From Rhizobium sp. AAP43 (lineage in GTDB: Bacteria; Pseudomonadota; Alphaproteobacteria; Rhizobiales; Rhizobiaceae): a stretch of 64,000 nt of DNA. The stretch is from contig NZ_LJHS01000005.1 of NCBI RefSeq assembly GCF_001296045.1, forward strand, positions 248,001 to 312,000, written 5' to 3'. Positions 1 to 9,930 of the stretch are shown in pieces. The notes below the pieces were generated by a model. It was not told where the DNA came from. It saw only the letters and a list, made by a program, of their open reading frames with translations, and made no database searches. Every line of letters starts with the position of its first letter. Position 1 is the first letter of the stretch. The translations under genes and the position numbers were made by a program.

Positions 1-78
1 AGTTGTGCAGAGAAGTGCGGCAGCCGCGATGAGGGTCTTGGTGCTCTTGTATCTCACGCGATTCTGTTCGCAGCGCAT
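1..78 (-). CDS. N-terminus of a probable exported protein (cut by window edge)
   Basis: Only the first 26 codons are inside the window. The reading is a short basic N-terminus followed by an alanine/leucine-rich stretch (TLIAAAALL) typical of a signal peptide. A purine-rich ribosome binding site (GAGGAG) lies about 8 bases before the ATG. The function cannot be told from this fragment; it may be any periplasmic or outer-membrane protein. The start is plausible but not proven. Confidence 0.45.
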   Translation of the reverse strand, partial: MRCEQNRVRYKSTKTLIAAAALLCTT

Positions 79-171
79 CTCGTTCTCCTCGTTCGGCATT
101 ATGATAAGGAGGAGCGAGGTCCGTTGCCACTGGTTTGGTCTGTCAGGGTAAACGGCAGAGAGATCGTCTTG

Positions 172-200
172 CTCGTCCCCGGGTTAAGCCCGAGGACGAG
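172..200. repeat. Palindromic hairpin between two leftward genes
   Basis: Arms CTCGTCC and GGACGAG enclose a second inverted repeat (CGGG/CCCG), giving one long hairpin. It lies just past the patD stop and could stabilise or terminate that transcript, but no T-tract follows on either strand. It resembles the short GC-rich palindromes scattered through rhizobial intergenic DNA. Confidence 0.45.
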
Positions 201-230
201 GATAGCGTTCATCGGACGCCCGCATTGTTC

Positions 231-1655
231 TCAATGCGCGATCATCACATGGCGCACCGTCGTGTAATCTTCCAGCGCGTAGATCGACATGTCCTTGCCA
301 TAGCCGGATTGCTTCATGCCGCCATGGGGCATTTCGTTGCAGAGCATGAAGTGGGTGTTGATCCAGGTGCAGCCGTAGCGAAGCTTGGCGGCGGTCTGCA
401 TGGCGCGGGAGATGTCCTTGGTCCAGACCGAGGAGGCAAGGCCGTAGTCGCTGTCGTTTGCCCAGGTGACCGCCTGGTCTGCGTCTGAGAAGCGGGTGAC
501 GGAGACCACCGGGCCGAAGACTTCGCGACGGACGATTTCGTCGTCTTGCGTCGCGCCGGCAATGACGGTCGGCGTGTAGAAGAAGCCCTTGTCCGAGCCG
601 ATCTTGCCGCCGGTGACGACTTCCATGTGCTTGTGTTCGGCAGCGCGCGTTACGAAGCTTTCGACGCGGTCGCGCTGGCGCTTGGAGATCAGCGGACCGA
701 TCTCGTTTTCCGCGTCATCGGCCTGGTTGAATTTGATCGTCGATACGGCGCTTGCGAGATCGGCGACGAAACGGTCGTAGATCTTGTCAGCCGCATAGAT
801 GCGGCAGGCGGCGGTGCAATCCTGGCCGGCATTGTAATAACCGAAGGTGCGGATGGCGGCGACAACCGCGTCGATATCGGCGTCATCGTGGATGATGACA
901 GGCGCCTTGCCGCCGAGTTCCAGGTGCGTGCGCTTCACCGTCTTCGCAGCGGCGGTCATCACCTTCTTGCCCGTGGCGATGTCGCCGGTGATCGACAGCA
1001 TCTGGATCTTCGGATTGTTGATCAGCGCGTTGCCGACGCTTTCGCCGCGGCCGAGCACGACATTGACCACGCCCTCGGGCAGGATCTCGGCCATGACCTT
1101 GGCGAGTTTCAGCGCCGTCAGCGGCGTCTGTTCGGAGGGCTTGAAGACGATGGTGTTGCCGCCGGCCAGCGCCGGTGCCAGCTTCCAGGCCATCATCATC
1201 AGCGGATAGTTCCACGGCGCAATCGAGCCGATGACGCCGACAGCGTCGCGGCGGATCATCGAGGTGAAGCCCGGCAGATATTCGCCCGAGACCGGCGCCT
1301 GCAGCGTGCGGATCGCACCGGCAAAGAAGCGGTAGCAATCGACGATCGCCGGGATTTCATCGTTCAAAACGGCATTGATCGGCTTGCCGCAGTTCAGGCT
1401 TTCAAGGGCGGCGAAGCCGGCGGCATCCTTTTCGATCGCATCGGCAATGGCGAGCAGATAGCCGGCGCGCTGGCCGGGGGTGGTCTGCGACCAGGAGGCA
1501 AAAGCGCCTTCGGCAGCGTCAACGGCTTGTTCGACCTGGGCGAGCGAGGCTTCCGGTAGGTCGATAATGACCTCGCCCGTCTTCGGATTGAGGATTTTCT
1601 CGTCCGTCTCTGTTCCGGCTTCGAAGCTCGCGCCGATCAGCATCTGGGTGTCCAT
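231..1655 (-). CDS. patD: Gamma-aminobutyraldehyde dehydrogenase (ALDH superfamily)
   Basis: The 474-residue product has the length of Escherichia coli PatD. It should oxidise 4-aminobutanal (from putrescine) to GABA with NAD in the cytoplasm. Visible ALDH motifs are the APWNYP segment near 146, ELGGK near 246 (general-base Glu) and the nucleophile Cys280 in [11 protein letters not shown] chose the inner ATG because AAAGGGAG lies 7 bases before it; a frame 9 codons longer lacks this. It is the last gene of a leftward operon with a spermidine/putrescine-type ABC transporter, in the same order as E. coli ydcSTUV-patD. Betaine-aldehyde dehydrogenases are close relatives, so the substrate is inferred mainly from context. 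Confidence 0.85.
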   Translation of the reverse strand: MDTQMLIGASFEAGTETDEKILNPKTGEVIIDLPEASLAQVEQAVDAAEGAFASWSQTTPGQRAGYLLAIADAIEKDAAGFAALESLNCGKPINAVLNDEIPAIVDCYRFFAGAIRTLQAPVSGEYLPGFTSMIRRDAVGVIGSIAPWNYPLMMMAWKLAPALAGGNTIVFKPSEQTPLTALKLAKVMAEILPEGVVNVVLGRGESVGNALINNPKIQMLSITGDIATGKKVMTAAAKTVKRTHLELGGKAPVIIHDDADIDAVVAAIRTFGYYNAGQDCTAACRIYAADKIYDRFVADLASAVSTIKFNQADDAENEIGPLISKRQRDRVESFVTRAAEHKHMEVVTGGKIGSDKGFFYTPTVIAGATQDDEIVRREVFGPVVSVTRFSDADQAVTWANDSDYGLASSVWTKDISRAMQTAAKLRYGCTWINTHFMLCNEMPHGGMKQSGYGKDMSIYALEDYTTVRHVMIAH

Positions 1656-1721
1656 GTCGTTCTCCCTTTTATCAGACTTCATTTGGGACGGCGCCCGTTT
1701 AGAAGAGGCGGTGCCGGTTGT

Positions 1722-2537
1722 TCATTTGCCACTGCCGGCGATCTGGTCGGTATCGCGGGTCAGGTAATAGGCCGCCAGGATTGGCAGGAAGGTGACGATG
1801 ACCACGACCATTGCGACGACATTGGTCACCGGGCGCTGGCGGGGGCGGATCAGTTCTTCGAGCATCCAGATGGGCAGGGTCGTCTGCTGGCCGGCAGTAA
1901 ATGTGGTGACGATGACTTCGTCAAACGACAGTGCAAAGGCGAGCATGCCGCCGGCGAGCAAGGCTGTTGCAATGTTCGGCAGGATGACGTGCCGGAAGGT
2001 CTGAAAACCATCGGCACCGAGATCCATCGAGGCCTCGATCAGCGAGCCGGAGGTTCGGCGGAAGCGGGCCACCGCATTGTTATAGACGACGACGACGCAG
2101 AAAGTGGCGTGGCCGAGAATGATCGTCCAGACCGAAAACGGGATATCCGCCAACGAAAAAGCCGAGCGCAGCGCAATACCGGTGATGATGCCGGGCAGGG
2201 CGATCGGCAGGATGACGAGCAGCGAGATCACCTCCCGACCGAAGAATTTTGTCCGGGCGACGGCAGCGGCGGCAAGTGTGCCGAGCACAAGCGCGATGAC
2301 GGTGGCAATGCTCGCGACCTTGACCGAAAGGCCAAGCGCTTCCCAGATGTCGGGGCGGTTCCAGGCGACGGCGAACCATTTCATCGTGAAGCCCGGCGGC
2401 GGCCACTGGAAGCTCTTTTCCTCCGTGGTGAAGGCATAGACGAAGATCAAAAGGATCGGCAGGTGCAGGAAGGCAAGGCCGAAGCCTGCGGCGATCTTGA
2501 GCGAAAGGCCTGCGGACTGGGAACGATCAGAGCGCAT
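1722..2537 (-). CDS. ydcV: ABC transporter permease, PotC/YdcV type
   Basis: This 271-residue inner-membrane protein has about six hydrophobic segments and the cytoplasmic EAA loop ([20 protein letters not shown], near 155-175) that contacts the ATPase. It belongs to the spermidine/putrescine permease family and should pair with the permease encoded immediately upstream. The two genes overlap by 11 bases, indicating translational coupling. The ligand is probably a polyamine or related amine, inferred from patD next door. Confidence 0.85.
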   Translation of the reverse strand: MRSDRSQSAGLSLKIAAGFGLAFLHLPILLIFVYAFTTEEKSFQWPPPGFTMKWFAVAWNRPDIWEALGLSVKVASIATVIALVLGTLAAAAVARTKFFGREVISLLVILPIALPGIITGIALRSAFSLADIPFSVWTIILGHATFCVVVVYNNAVARFRRTSGSLIEASMDLGADGFQTFRHVILPNIATALLAGGMLAFALSFDEVIVTTFTAGQQTTLPIWMLEELIRPRQRPVTNVVAMVVVIVTFLPILAAYYLTRDTDQIAGSGK

Positions 2538-3477
2538 CGAAGGCCCCCATGCGTTTGGCGATGGTCAGATAAATGCCCATGATGACGATCGGCACAACCG
2601 AGAAAGCGGCGGCGAGCGGGATATTGCCCGCCGTGCCCTGCTGGGCATAGACGGCCTGGCCGATGAAGAGACGCGAGGTGCCGACGATCTGCGGGATAAT
2701 GTAATCGCCCATGGTCAGCGAGAAGGTGAAGATCGAGCCGGCGACAATGCCGGGGAGCGCCAGGGGGAAAAGCACATGGCGGAAGGTCTGGCCGGAATCG
2801 GCGCCAAGATCGCCCGAGGCTTCGATCAGGTTGCCGGGCACGCGCTCGAGCGCTGCCTGGATTGGCAGGATCATGAAGGGCAGCCAGACATAGACGAAGA
2901 CGATAAAGATGCCGAGATAGCTGATCGACAGCGAATTGCCGCCGATGACGGGGATGGCGAGAATGCCGTCGAGCAGCCATGTCAGGCGCAGTTTTTCGAA
3001 GATCCAGGTCAGGATGCCTTCCTTGGCAAGGATCAGCTTCCAGGCATAGACTTTGACCAGATAGCTCGACCAGAGCGGCAGCATGATGCCGAGATAGAAG
3101 ATGGCCTTCCATTTTCCCTTGGCGTGGCGGGCGGCATAATAGGCGATCGGGAAGGCAATGACGGCAGAGGCGAGGGTAACGGCAGCCGACATCAGCAGCG
3201 TGCGCAGGATGATGTCGAAATTTGCCGGTTGCAGCAGCTGGCCATAGGTTGCGAGCGTGAATTCGTAGGTGATCAGGCCGGAGAATTCGTCGATCGAGAA
3301 GAAGCTCTGCAGGAGCAGCGCCACCAGCGAGCCGACATAGACGATGCCAAGCCAGAGCAGGGGCGGCACCAGCATCAGAACCAGCAGCAGGTTGGGCCTC
3401 CGCCAGAACAGATCCGAGAGCCGCCCCATCAGGCCCTGACGGCCAGGGGTGATCGCCGATGCGGAGACCGCCGTCAT
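2527..3477 (-). CDS. ydcU: ABC transporter permease, PotB/YdcU type
   Basis: The 316-residue product has an N-terminal cytoplasmic tail, six predicted membrane helices and an EAA loop ([20 protein letters not shown]). It is the PotB-like half of the heterodimeric channel. Its start overlaps the stop of the ATPase gene by 4 bases (ATGA-type junction) and its end overlaps the next permease, so the three are one translationally coupled block. Confidence 0.85.
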   Translation of the reverse strand: MTAVSASAITPGRQGLMGRLSDLFWRRPNLLLVLMLVPPLLWLGIVYVGSLVALLLQSFFSIDEFSGLITYEFTLATYGQLLQPANFDIILRTLLMSAAVTLASAVIAFPIAYYAARHAKGKWKAIFYLGIMLPLWSSYLVKVYAWKLILAKEGILTWIFEKLRLTWLLDGILAIPVIGGNSLSISYLGIFIVFVYVWLPFMILPIQAALERVPGNLIEASGDLGADSGQTFRHVLFPLALPGIVAGSIFTFSLTMGDYIIPQIVGTSRLFIGQAVYAQQGTAGNIPLAAAFSVVPIVIMGIYLTIAKRMGAFDAL

Positions 3478-4463
3478 GCGCCGGCCTCCATGTAATGCGG
3501 GTCAGACGGCAACCACCCAATGCGGATGCTTTCGCGGGTCTGCGGTGCGGTCTGGCCAGCGGGCAGCGACACGGTGAGTGCTGCAACGGCCGTTTCGACA
3601 AAGAGCTTGGTCGAGGCGCCGAGGAAGCTCGCGGAGCGGACAGTCGCCTCCACGCCGCCTTCTGAGACGATGCGGATGGCTTCCGGACGCAGGCTCGTCC
3701 AGCGGGCTTCGCCGCCCAGCAGTTTCATGGCGTCTGGTGCGATCACATTGGAAGAGCCGACAAAATCGGCGACGAAGCGGGTGCGGGGGCGGTTGTAGAT
3801 TTCGTGCGGCGTGCCGGCCTGAACGATCTTGCCGTCGTTGAAGACGGCGACGCGGTCGGCCATGGAGAGCGCCTCGCCCTGGTCATGGGTGACGAAAACA
3901 AAGGTAATGCCGAGCGCGCGCTGCAGGCTTTTCAGCTCCTCCTGCATCTGTTCGCGCAGCTTCAGATCGAGGGCACCGAGCGGTTCATCGAGCAGAAGGA
4001 CCTTGGGCTTGTTGACAAGCGCCCGGGCGAGCGCCACGCGCTGGCGCTGTCCGCCGGAAAGTTGACCCGGCTTGCGCGCGCCGTAGCCGGGCAGCTTGAC
4101 CATTTCCAGCGCCTTTTCGGCTTCGCGATGTCGTTCGGCCTTTGCCACGCCCTTGACCATCAAGCCATAGGCGACGTTGTCGAGGATGTTCAGATGCGGG
4201 AAGAGGGCGTAGTCTTGGAACACCGTGTTGACGTTGCGGCGATAGGGCGGCACGCCCTCGGCCGTTTCACCGAAGATCTCGATATGGCCATCGGTCGGCT
4301 GTTCGAAGCCGGCGATGAGGCGCAGACACGTCGTCTTGCCGGAGCCCGACGGGCCGAGCATGGCAAAGAACTCGCCCGGGGCGACCGTCAGGTCGACGCT
4401 GTCGACGGCTTTGACGCTGCCAAAATGGCGCGAGACCTTCGTGAATGAGACGGCTGCGGTCAT
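3474..4463 (-). CDS. ydcT: ABC transporter ATP-binding protein, PotA/YdcT type
   Basis: The 329-residue ATPase has a Walker A motif (GPSGSGKTT, near 39), Q-loop (VFQDYALFPHLN), signature LSGGQRQRVALARAL, Walker B (LLLDEP) and switch His (VTHDQ), followed by a C-terminal TOBE-like regulatory domain. It powers uptake through the two permeases downstream. The frame is open 45 codons further upstream, but that part runs through a palindromic repeat, so the ATG at MTAAVSFTKV is preferred. Confidence 0.88.
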   Translation of the reverse strand: MTAAVSFTKVSRHFGSVKAVDSVDLTVAPGEFFAMLGPSGSGKTTCLRLIAGFEQPTDGHIEIFGETAEGVPPYRRNVNTVFQDYALFPHLNILDNVAYGLMVKGVAKAERHREAEKALEMVKLPGYGARKPGQLSGGQRQRVALARALVNKPKVLLLDEPLGALDLKLREQMQEELKSLQRALGITFVFVTHDQGEALSMADRVAVFNDGKIVQAGTPHEIYNRPRTRFVADFVGSSNVIAPDAMKLLGGEARWTSLRPEAIRIVSEGGVEATVRSASFLGASTKLFVETAVAALTVSLPAGQTAPQTRESIRIGWLPSDPHYMEAGA

Positions 4464-4483
4464 CAAGGACTCCAGATTTGCAT

Positions 4484-4654
4484 TATGGCCCCTCATCCGC
4501 CTGCCGGCACCTTCTCCCCGCAGGCGGGGAGAAAGGCACAACTCCGCCGGCCTCGCAGAGCGTCGGCTGGCAATGATGTGAGCGGTGTTTCGGGGCAAGT
4601 CCCCTCTCCCCGTTCACGGGGAGAGGGTTAGGGTGAGGGGCTGGCGCCCCGTTT
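4484..4654. repeat. Rhizobial-type palindromic intergenic repeat
   Basis: Two GC-rich inverted repeats lie between the binding-protein and ATPase genes: CTTCTCCCCGC with GCGGGGAGAA, and CCCTCTCCCC with GGGGAGAGGG. The composition resembles intergenic mosaic elements found in many copies in rhizobia. In the operon mRNA it would form hairpins after the binding-protein gene, which often lowers distal expression. Confidence 0.6.
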
Positions 4655-4660
4655 GAGAGC

Positions 4661-5818
4661 TTACCGTCCGCCGATTACGCCGATGTAGTCGGAGACCCAG
4701 CGGTGATAGGGCACGCATTCGCCCTGGCTTTCGCATTTGGAGACCGGGGTCTTCCAGAACTTGATCTTGTCGAAGTTCTCGTAGCCATTGGTCTTGCAGC
4801 CCTCGTCGCCGAGAAGCGCATTGCCCTTGCAGGCGGCGGGAACGGACGGCACCGTGCCGAACCAGGCCGAGACATCACCCTGGACCTTGGGCGAGAGCGA
4901 ATGCTCCATCCACATGTACGCGCAATTCGGATGCTCGCTGTCGACATGCAGCATGGTGGTGTCAGCCCAGCCGGTTACGCCTTCCTTCGGGAAGACAGAC
5001 GCGACTGGCTGGTCGGCCTTCAAGAGGTTGGCCTGGAAGGGCCAGGAGCCGGAGGCGACGACGCCTTCATTCTTGAAGTCGTCGATCTGGATCATCGCGT
5101 CATGCCAGTAGCGGCCAACCAGCTTGCGCTGGCCACGCAGCAGCTCAAGCGCTGCCTTGTACTGGTCCTCGTTCAGCTCGTACGGATCCTTGATGCCGAG
5201 TTCCGGCTTGTGGGTCATCAGGTAGAGGGCGGCGTCCGCCACATAGATCGGGCCGTCATAGGCCTGGACGCGGCCGCTGTTCGACTTGCCGTCGGGCAGC
5301 GTCATTTCCTCGAACACCACGTTCCAGCTGTCCGGCGCCTTGTCGCCAAAGGCCTTGGTATTGTACATCAGCACGTTCGGGCCCCAGACATAAGGGGTGC
5401 CATAATGAACGCCGTCCTTGGTGTGCCAGGGGGCGTTCTGCAGGCGCTCGTCGATCGTGCTCCAGGACGGGATGAGGGCGGTATTGATCGGCTGCACGCG
5501 CTTGCCGGCCACGAGGCGCAGCGAGGCGTCGCCCGAGGCGGTGACGAGGTCGAAGCCGCCTTCGTTCATCAGGGCGACCATTTCATCCGAGGTGGCAGCG
5601 GTCTTCACAGTGACCATGCAGCCGGTCTTCTTCTCGAATTCGGTGACCCAGTCGTAATTCTTGTCGGTTTCGCCGCGCTCGATATAGCCGGCCCAGGCAA
5701 CGATCGAGACGGCACCTTCGCCCGGTCCCAGTGCCTGAAGCGGTTCCTGGGCAAGCGATACAGTGGTCATGCTGAGGACGGAAGCAAGGGCTGTGCAGGA
5801 TTTCAGAAAGGTCTTCAT
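4661..5818 (-). CDS. ydcS: Periplasmic substrate-binding protein of polyamine/amine ABC transporter (YdcS/PotD type)
   Basis: The 385-residue protein starts with a signal peptide (MKTFLKSCTALASVLSMTTVSLAQ, cleavage near 24) and matches the PotD/PotF extracellular solute-binding fold (IVAWAGYIERG near 39; GVHYGTPYVWGPNVLMYN). The inner ATG has GGGAG upstream and restores a normal signal peptide. It is first in the operon, 177 bases after a LysR gene on the same strand. The pairing with patD suggests putrescine or a related amine as ligand. Confidence 0.87.
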   Translation of the reverse strand: MKTFLKSCTALASVLSMTTVSLAQEPLQALGPGEGAVSIVAWAGYIERGETDKNYDWVTEFEKKTGCMVTVKTAATSDEMVALMNEGGFDLVTASGDASLRLVAGKRVQPINTALIPSWSTIDERLQNAPWHTKDGVHYGTPYVWGPNVLMYNTKAFGDKAPDSWNVVFEEMTLPDGKSNSGRVQAYDGPIYVADAALYLMTHKPELGIKDPYELNEDQYKAALELLRGQRKLVGRYWHDAMIQIDDFKNEGVVASGSWPFQANLLKADQPVASVFPKEGVTGWADTTMLHVDSEHPNCAYMWMEHSLSPKVQGDVSAWFGTVPSVPAACKGNALLGDEGCKTNGYENFDKIKFWKTPVSKCESQGECVPYHRWVSDYIGVIGGR

Positions 5819-5995
5819 CGCGACGTCTCCCGGTTGTGAGTGGCCGCTTGTGCGGCTCAATGTTCCCGCCGTGAAGGTTGCCGCGAATGTGCCGCATTCG
5901 CAAATTCATTCGTCAGAATGGTGGTATCGGTTTTTCCGATAGGTGAGGATCTGCGAGATCGGGGGGATGAGGGGCAAATCATCAGCAGGGTGTCC

Positions 5996-6904
5996 TTATC
6001 GCACCCTGCCACTGCGGCTCGCCTCGGCGATCCCGACAAAATCCCGCGCCGCTTGCGGCAGGCTGGACCCTTTGCGCCAGACCATGCCGACCTGCACCAC
6101 AGGCAGCGCGCCGGAGACGTCGCGGCTTTCGATGCGGTCGCCTTCCAGCGACCAGGGCCGATAGACGAGGTCGGGAAGCAGGGCCACGCCGGCGCCTGTT
6201 GCGACCAGGCTGCGGACGGCTTCCACGGAACGGGTGCGGAAGGCGACATGGGGGCGGGCACCGAGCGCCGAGAGGAGTTTTCCGGTATTCTCCTCGATTT
6301 CATCCACCGTCAGCATGATCAGTGGTTCCTTGGTGATATCGGCAATCGAGATGATGTCGGCGGAGACGAGCGGATGGCCAATCGGCAGCCAGAGGCGGTA
6401 GGGCGAGGTTTCGAGGATTTCCGCCTGCAGGGCCATGCGGTCGCGGAGGTTGGAGATAACCATGACTGCCACGTCCAGCTCGCCGCCGATCAGCAGATGT
6501 TCAAGATAGGAGCCATTATCCTCCAGCGCCGATACCTCGACATCGGGGCAGGCGCGGCGATAGCGGGCAAGAAGGTCGGACAGCACATAGCCCGCGACGA
6601 GCGAGGTGACACCGATATTGAGCGTTCCGCCGGTGTTGCTCTTGGTGTCGGCAAAGACATTTCGCGCATCTGAGACGGTGGCGAGGATCTTCGTGGCGTG
6701 GCGCAGGAACTGGTGGCCGTTATGGGTGACCGACAGCCCGCGAGGGTGGCGCTCGAAGAGCGTTACGCCAAGATCGCCCTCCAGTTCCTTGATCGCCTCG
6801 GTCACCGAAGACTGGGAGATCGACAGGTTCTGGGCGGCGCGGGTGACGGAGCCCTGCTCGGCGACGGCGACGAAATATTGCAACTGACGGAATGTGAATG
6901 CCAT
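5996..6904 (-). CDS. LysR-family transcriptional regulator
   Basis: The 302-residue product has the N-terminal winged HTH (FRQLQYFVAVAEQGSVTRAA; ELEGDLGVTLFERHPRGLSVT, residues 5-60) and a LysR co-inducer-binding domain from about 90. It lies upstream of and on the same strand as the ydcSTUV-patD operon and divergent from an EamA transporter, so either could be its target. No strong ribosome binding site precedes the ATG. Confidence 0.85.
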   Translation of the reverse strand: MAFTFRQLQYFVAVAEQGSVTRAAQNLSISQSSVTEAIKELEGDLGVTLFERHPRGLSVTHNGHQFLRHATKILATVSDARNVFADTKSNTGGTLNIGVTSLVAGYVLSDLLARYRRACPDVEVSALEDNGSYLEHLLIGGELDVAVMVISNLRDRMALQAEILETSPYRLWLPIGHPLVSADIISIADITKEPLIMLTVDEIEENTGKLLSALGARPHVAFRTRSVEAVRSLVATGAGVALLPDLVYRPWSLEGDRIESRDVSGALPVVQVGMVWRKGSSLPQAARDFVGIAEASRSGRVR

Positions 6905-7088
6905 GCGCTACTGAAGCATGGCGGCTCGGGGCGCGGCAAGCCATCTTAAAGCCAAGACATTGTCAGCTTGCATGGCAGCTGTGAATTTGCGGACTAGGAA
7001 ATCGGCGTCAGGGGTGTAGGATCGGTATGCCCGCGCCGTCGGTTGATCCACGGAACCTTGCCCCGAACAAAAGCATCCGTCCGCTCCC

Positions 7089-7985
7089 ATGAAATCGACG
7101 CCGCTCGGCTATACCTTCACCTTTCTCGCCTTCTCGGTCTTTGCCATCCAGGATGGCATTTCCAAACATCTCGGCGCCAGCTATTCGCCGGTGCAGGTGG
7201 CCATGGTTCGGTACTGGGCCTTCGTGGCCTTCGCCGTATTTCTCGCCATGCGCTCCTCGGGTGGCCTGACGCAGGCGGTGAACACCAAGCGGCCGTTCCT
7301 GCAGGTCCTGCGGGGACTTATTCTCTTTTCGCAGATCCTGATCTCGATCGTTGCCTTCACCAAGGTGGGCCTCGCCCAGAGCCAGGCGATTTTTGCCGCC
7401 GGACCGATCTTCGTGGCGCTTCTGTCCATGCCGATCCTCGGCGAAAAGGTCGGCTGGCGGCGCTGGACTGCGATCGTCGCCGGTCTTGTCGGTGTCGTGA
7501 TCATGCTGTCGCCCAGCGGCGGTGGCTTCAACACCTATATCTGGCTGCCGCTGATCTGCGCCGTGCTCGGCGCGGTGTATGGCATTGCGACCCGGCTGGT
7601 CAGCCGTGACGACCAGCCATCGACCAGCTTCTTCTATCTCGCCATTGTCGGTTTCATGGGGGCGAGTGTGCTTGGGCCGTTCTTCTGGGTGCCGTTCACG
7701 CCGGGCGACTGGGCCTGGATGGGCGGGCTCTGCTGCACCGGCATTGTCGGGCACTTCGCCTTGATCCGGGCCTATGAAAATCTGGATGCTGTGATCGTTC
7801 AACCGATTTCCTACTGGCAGCTCGTGCTCGGCGCGGTAATTGCCGTCAGCGTCTTCGGCGAAGTCCTGCGCTGGAATACGGTGCTCGGTGCGGTGATTGT
7901 CGTGGGTGCCGGCCTGTTCACGGTCTGGCGGGAATGGGTTGTCTCCCGCCGCGTACGTCGGGCCGAGGAAGAAGCCCGGGTATAA
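7089..7985 (+). CDS. EamA/DMT-family transporter
   Basis: The 298-residue hydrophobic protein has about ten membrane segments in two similar halves, each an EamA repeat (first half begins LGYTFTFLAFSVFAIQDGIS). Family members export metabolites, amino acids or drugs; the substrate here is unknown. The 184-base gap shared with the divergent LysR gene probably holds its promoter. It converges on arsA with only 23 bases between stops. Confidence 0.83.
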   Translation: MKSTPLGYTFTFLAFSVFAIQDGISKHLGASYSPVQVAMVRYWAFVAFAVFLAMRSSGGLTQAVNTKRPFLQVLRGLILFSQILISIVAFTKVGLAQSQAIFAAGPIFVALLSMPILGEKVGWRRWTAIVAGLVGVVIMLSPSGGGFNTYIWLPLICAVLGAVYGIATRLVSRDDQPSTSFFYLAIVGFMGASVLGPFFWVPFTPGDWAWMGGLCCTGIVGHFALIRAYENLDAVIVQPISYWQLVLGAVIAVSVFGEVLRWNTVLGAVIVVGAGLFTVWREWVVSRRVRRAEEEARV

Positions 7986-8008
7986 GGCCTTGGCTCCCCC
8001 TGCCGTTA

Positions 8009-9790
8009 TCAATGTTGCGGCGTTTGCCGTTGCTGGACGAGCTCAAGCAGGGCCGGCAGTCCGACCGGTGCCACGGCGCGGAAATCCAGGCCATAGAGGC
8101 GGTGGGCAAAATCCCGTTTTACGCGCTCGATCTGGGCCATCTCGCCCTTGATGCGGGCTCGCAGGAGCGGGTCGCGCGTGCCGGTGATGGCCATCGACTT
8201 GTTCACCACCCAGCCATAGGGTTCGATTTTCGCGCGGCGCAGATCCTCCTGTAGGGCGGCGGCCTCCGAAACGGGCGTCGTCTCGGCCAAGGTCACCAGC
8301 AGAACACGGGTATAGGCGGGGTCCTGAAGGCGCATCAGCGGGGTCACCATGCGGCCGGGTGCAGCGTCATCCATGTGGCGCGTCATCTGACGGTGATAGG
8401 CACCTGTTGCGTCGAGCAGCAGCAGCGTGTGGCCGGTCGGCGCCGTATCGATGACGACGAAGCTCGAGCGCGCCTCGCCGACGACACGGGAAAAGGCGTG
8501 GAAAACGGCGACTTCCTCGGTGCAGGGGGAGGCGAGATCCTCGCGCAGCAGATCCTTTTCCTCCTGATCGAGATCACGCCCCTTGGTCGACAGGATTTTT
8601 TTGATATAGCGCGCCGTCTCGGCTTCAGGGTCGATGCGGTCAACAGTCAGGCCCGGCATTGCGTCTCCACCGACCACGAAGGACAGATGTGCGGCCGGAT
8701 CGGTCGTCGTCAGGTGTACGGTATGACCGCGTGCTGCGAGGCCGACTGCGACAGCGGCGGCAATCGTGGTTTTGCCGACCCCGCCCTTACCCATGATCAT
8801 GACAAGGCCTTTGTCGCCTTCGGCAATGTCGTCCACCAGTGTTGAAAGCTGCGGGAGATCGGTAATGGTGATCGACATGTCTGCGTCTGCTGCGACCAAC
8901 GCCGCGTCGGGCGAGAACAGGCCTCGAAGGGCGGAGAGCCCGATCATGTCAAAGGATTTGAGCGGCACCTCGTCACGGGGAAGTGCGGCAAGCGATGGCG
9001 GCAGATCGGCGAGGGCTGCCGTCTGTTCTGCGGCGAAAGCGACCGCCACCCGATCGGCCGGGTCCGAGGGCGTGAAGCGGCCGTTGACTGCGAGCATCTG
9101 GTTCGAGAGTCCAAGCTCGGCCAGTTCGCTAGCCGTGCGTGCGGCTTCGCGGATGGCGCCCCGCTCGGCCCTGGTCACGAGAACGATGGTGGTGCGGGCC
9201 GGATCGCCGAGGCATTGCAGGGCATCGCGAAACCGATCTTCCTGCATCTTCAGGCCGGAATGGGGCCCAAGGCAGGAGGCGCCGCGTTGATTGGCTTCGA
9301 GAAAGCCCGTCCAGGCTTTCGGCAGGCTCAATAGCCGCAGCGTATGGCCGGTCGGGGCGGTGTCGAAGATGATGTGATCGAAGAGCGGATTGTCATCGGC
9401 CAGCAGACCGACAAAGGCATCGAAGGCCGCGATCTCGGTGGTGCAGGCACCCGACAATTGCTCCCGAACGGTGGCCTTTTCCGTTTCCGTGGCCGCCGGC
9501 CCCATCTGGTCGAGCACGCGCGCCCGGTATTCCTCGGCCGCGGTTTCGGGATCTATGTTCATCGCCGAGAGGCCGGGCACGCCCGGTACCGGGGTGGGCT
9601 CGGTGTCGAGCGCCACGCCGAGCATTTCATCGAGATTGGATGCAGGATCCGTGCTGACCAGCAGGATTTTCAAGCCCTTGTCGGCAAGCGCGATGGCGGT
9701 TGCGCAACTGAGCGAAGTCTTGCCGACCCCGCCTTTCCCGGTGAAGAACAGGTGGCGACTTGGCGTTTCCAGCAATCTCATGGATGTCAT
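8009..9790 (-). CDS. arsA: ArsA-type arsenite-stimulated ATPase, two-domain
   Basis: The 593-residue protein is an ArsA tandem. P-loops GKGGVGKTS (near 18) and GKGGVGKTT (near 334) lie in two homologous halves, each with a DTAPTGHT signal-transduction motif. The metalloid-binding cysteines of plasmid R773 ArsA (113, 172, 422) have counterparts at Cys116 (SGACTTE), Cys173 (SCLGP) and Cys423 (SPCTEE). ArsA normally energises the ArsB efflux channel, but no arsB, arsD, arsC or arsR is in the window. It lies 140 bases downstream of sitD on the same strand. A different client membrane protein, or an arsB elsewhere, is possible. Confidence 0.85.
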   Translation of the reverse strand: MTSMRLLETPSRHLFFTGKGGVGKTSLSCATAIALADKGLKILLVSTDPASNLDEMLGVALDTEPTPVPGVPGLSAMNIDPETAAEEYRARVLDQMGPAATETEKATVREQLSGACTTEIAAFDAFVGLLADDNPLFDHIIFDTAPTGHTLRLLSLPKAWTGFLEANQRGASCLGPHSGLKMQEDRFRDALQCLGDPARTTIVLVTRAERGAIREAARTASELAELGLSNQMLAVNGRFTPSDPADRVAVAFAAEQTAALADLPPSLAALPRDEVPLKSFDMIGLSALRGLFSPDAALVAADADMSITITDLPQLSTLVDDIAEGDKGLVMIMGKGGVGKTTIAAAVAVGLAARGHTVHLTTTDPAAHLSFVVGGDAMPGLTVDRIDPEAETARYIKKILSTKGRDLDQEEKDLLREDLASPCTEEVAVFHAFSRVVGEARSSFVVIDTAPTGHTLLLLDATGAYHRQMTRHMDDAAPGRMVTPLMRLQDPAYTRVLLVTLAETTPVSEAAALQEDLRRAKIEPYGWVVNKSMAITGTRDPLLRARIKGEMAQIERVKRDFAHRLYGLDFRAVAPVGLPALLELVQQRQTPQH

Positions 9791-9930
9791 GCCCTGCGTG
9801 CTCCTCGCTCATTGCGTGAACGGCAGCATAGCGCAGGCTGAGGCAGATCACTTGATCCACAACAAGGGGCGACGCAGGGCTTGCGCCTCGGGTCGACCGA
9901 CGGGTTGGGGGCGGTATCCGGGGTGGCGGC

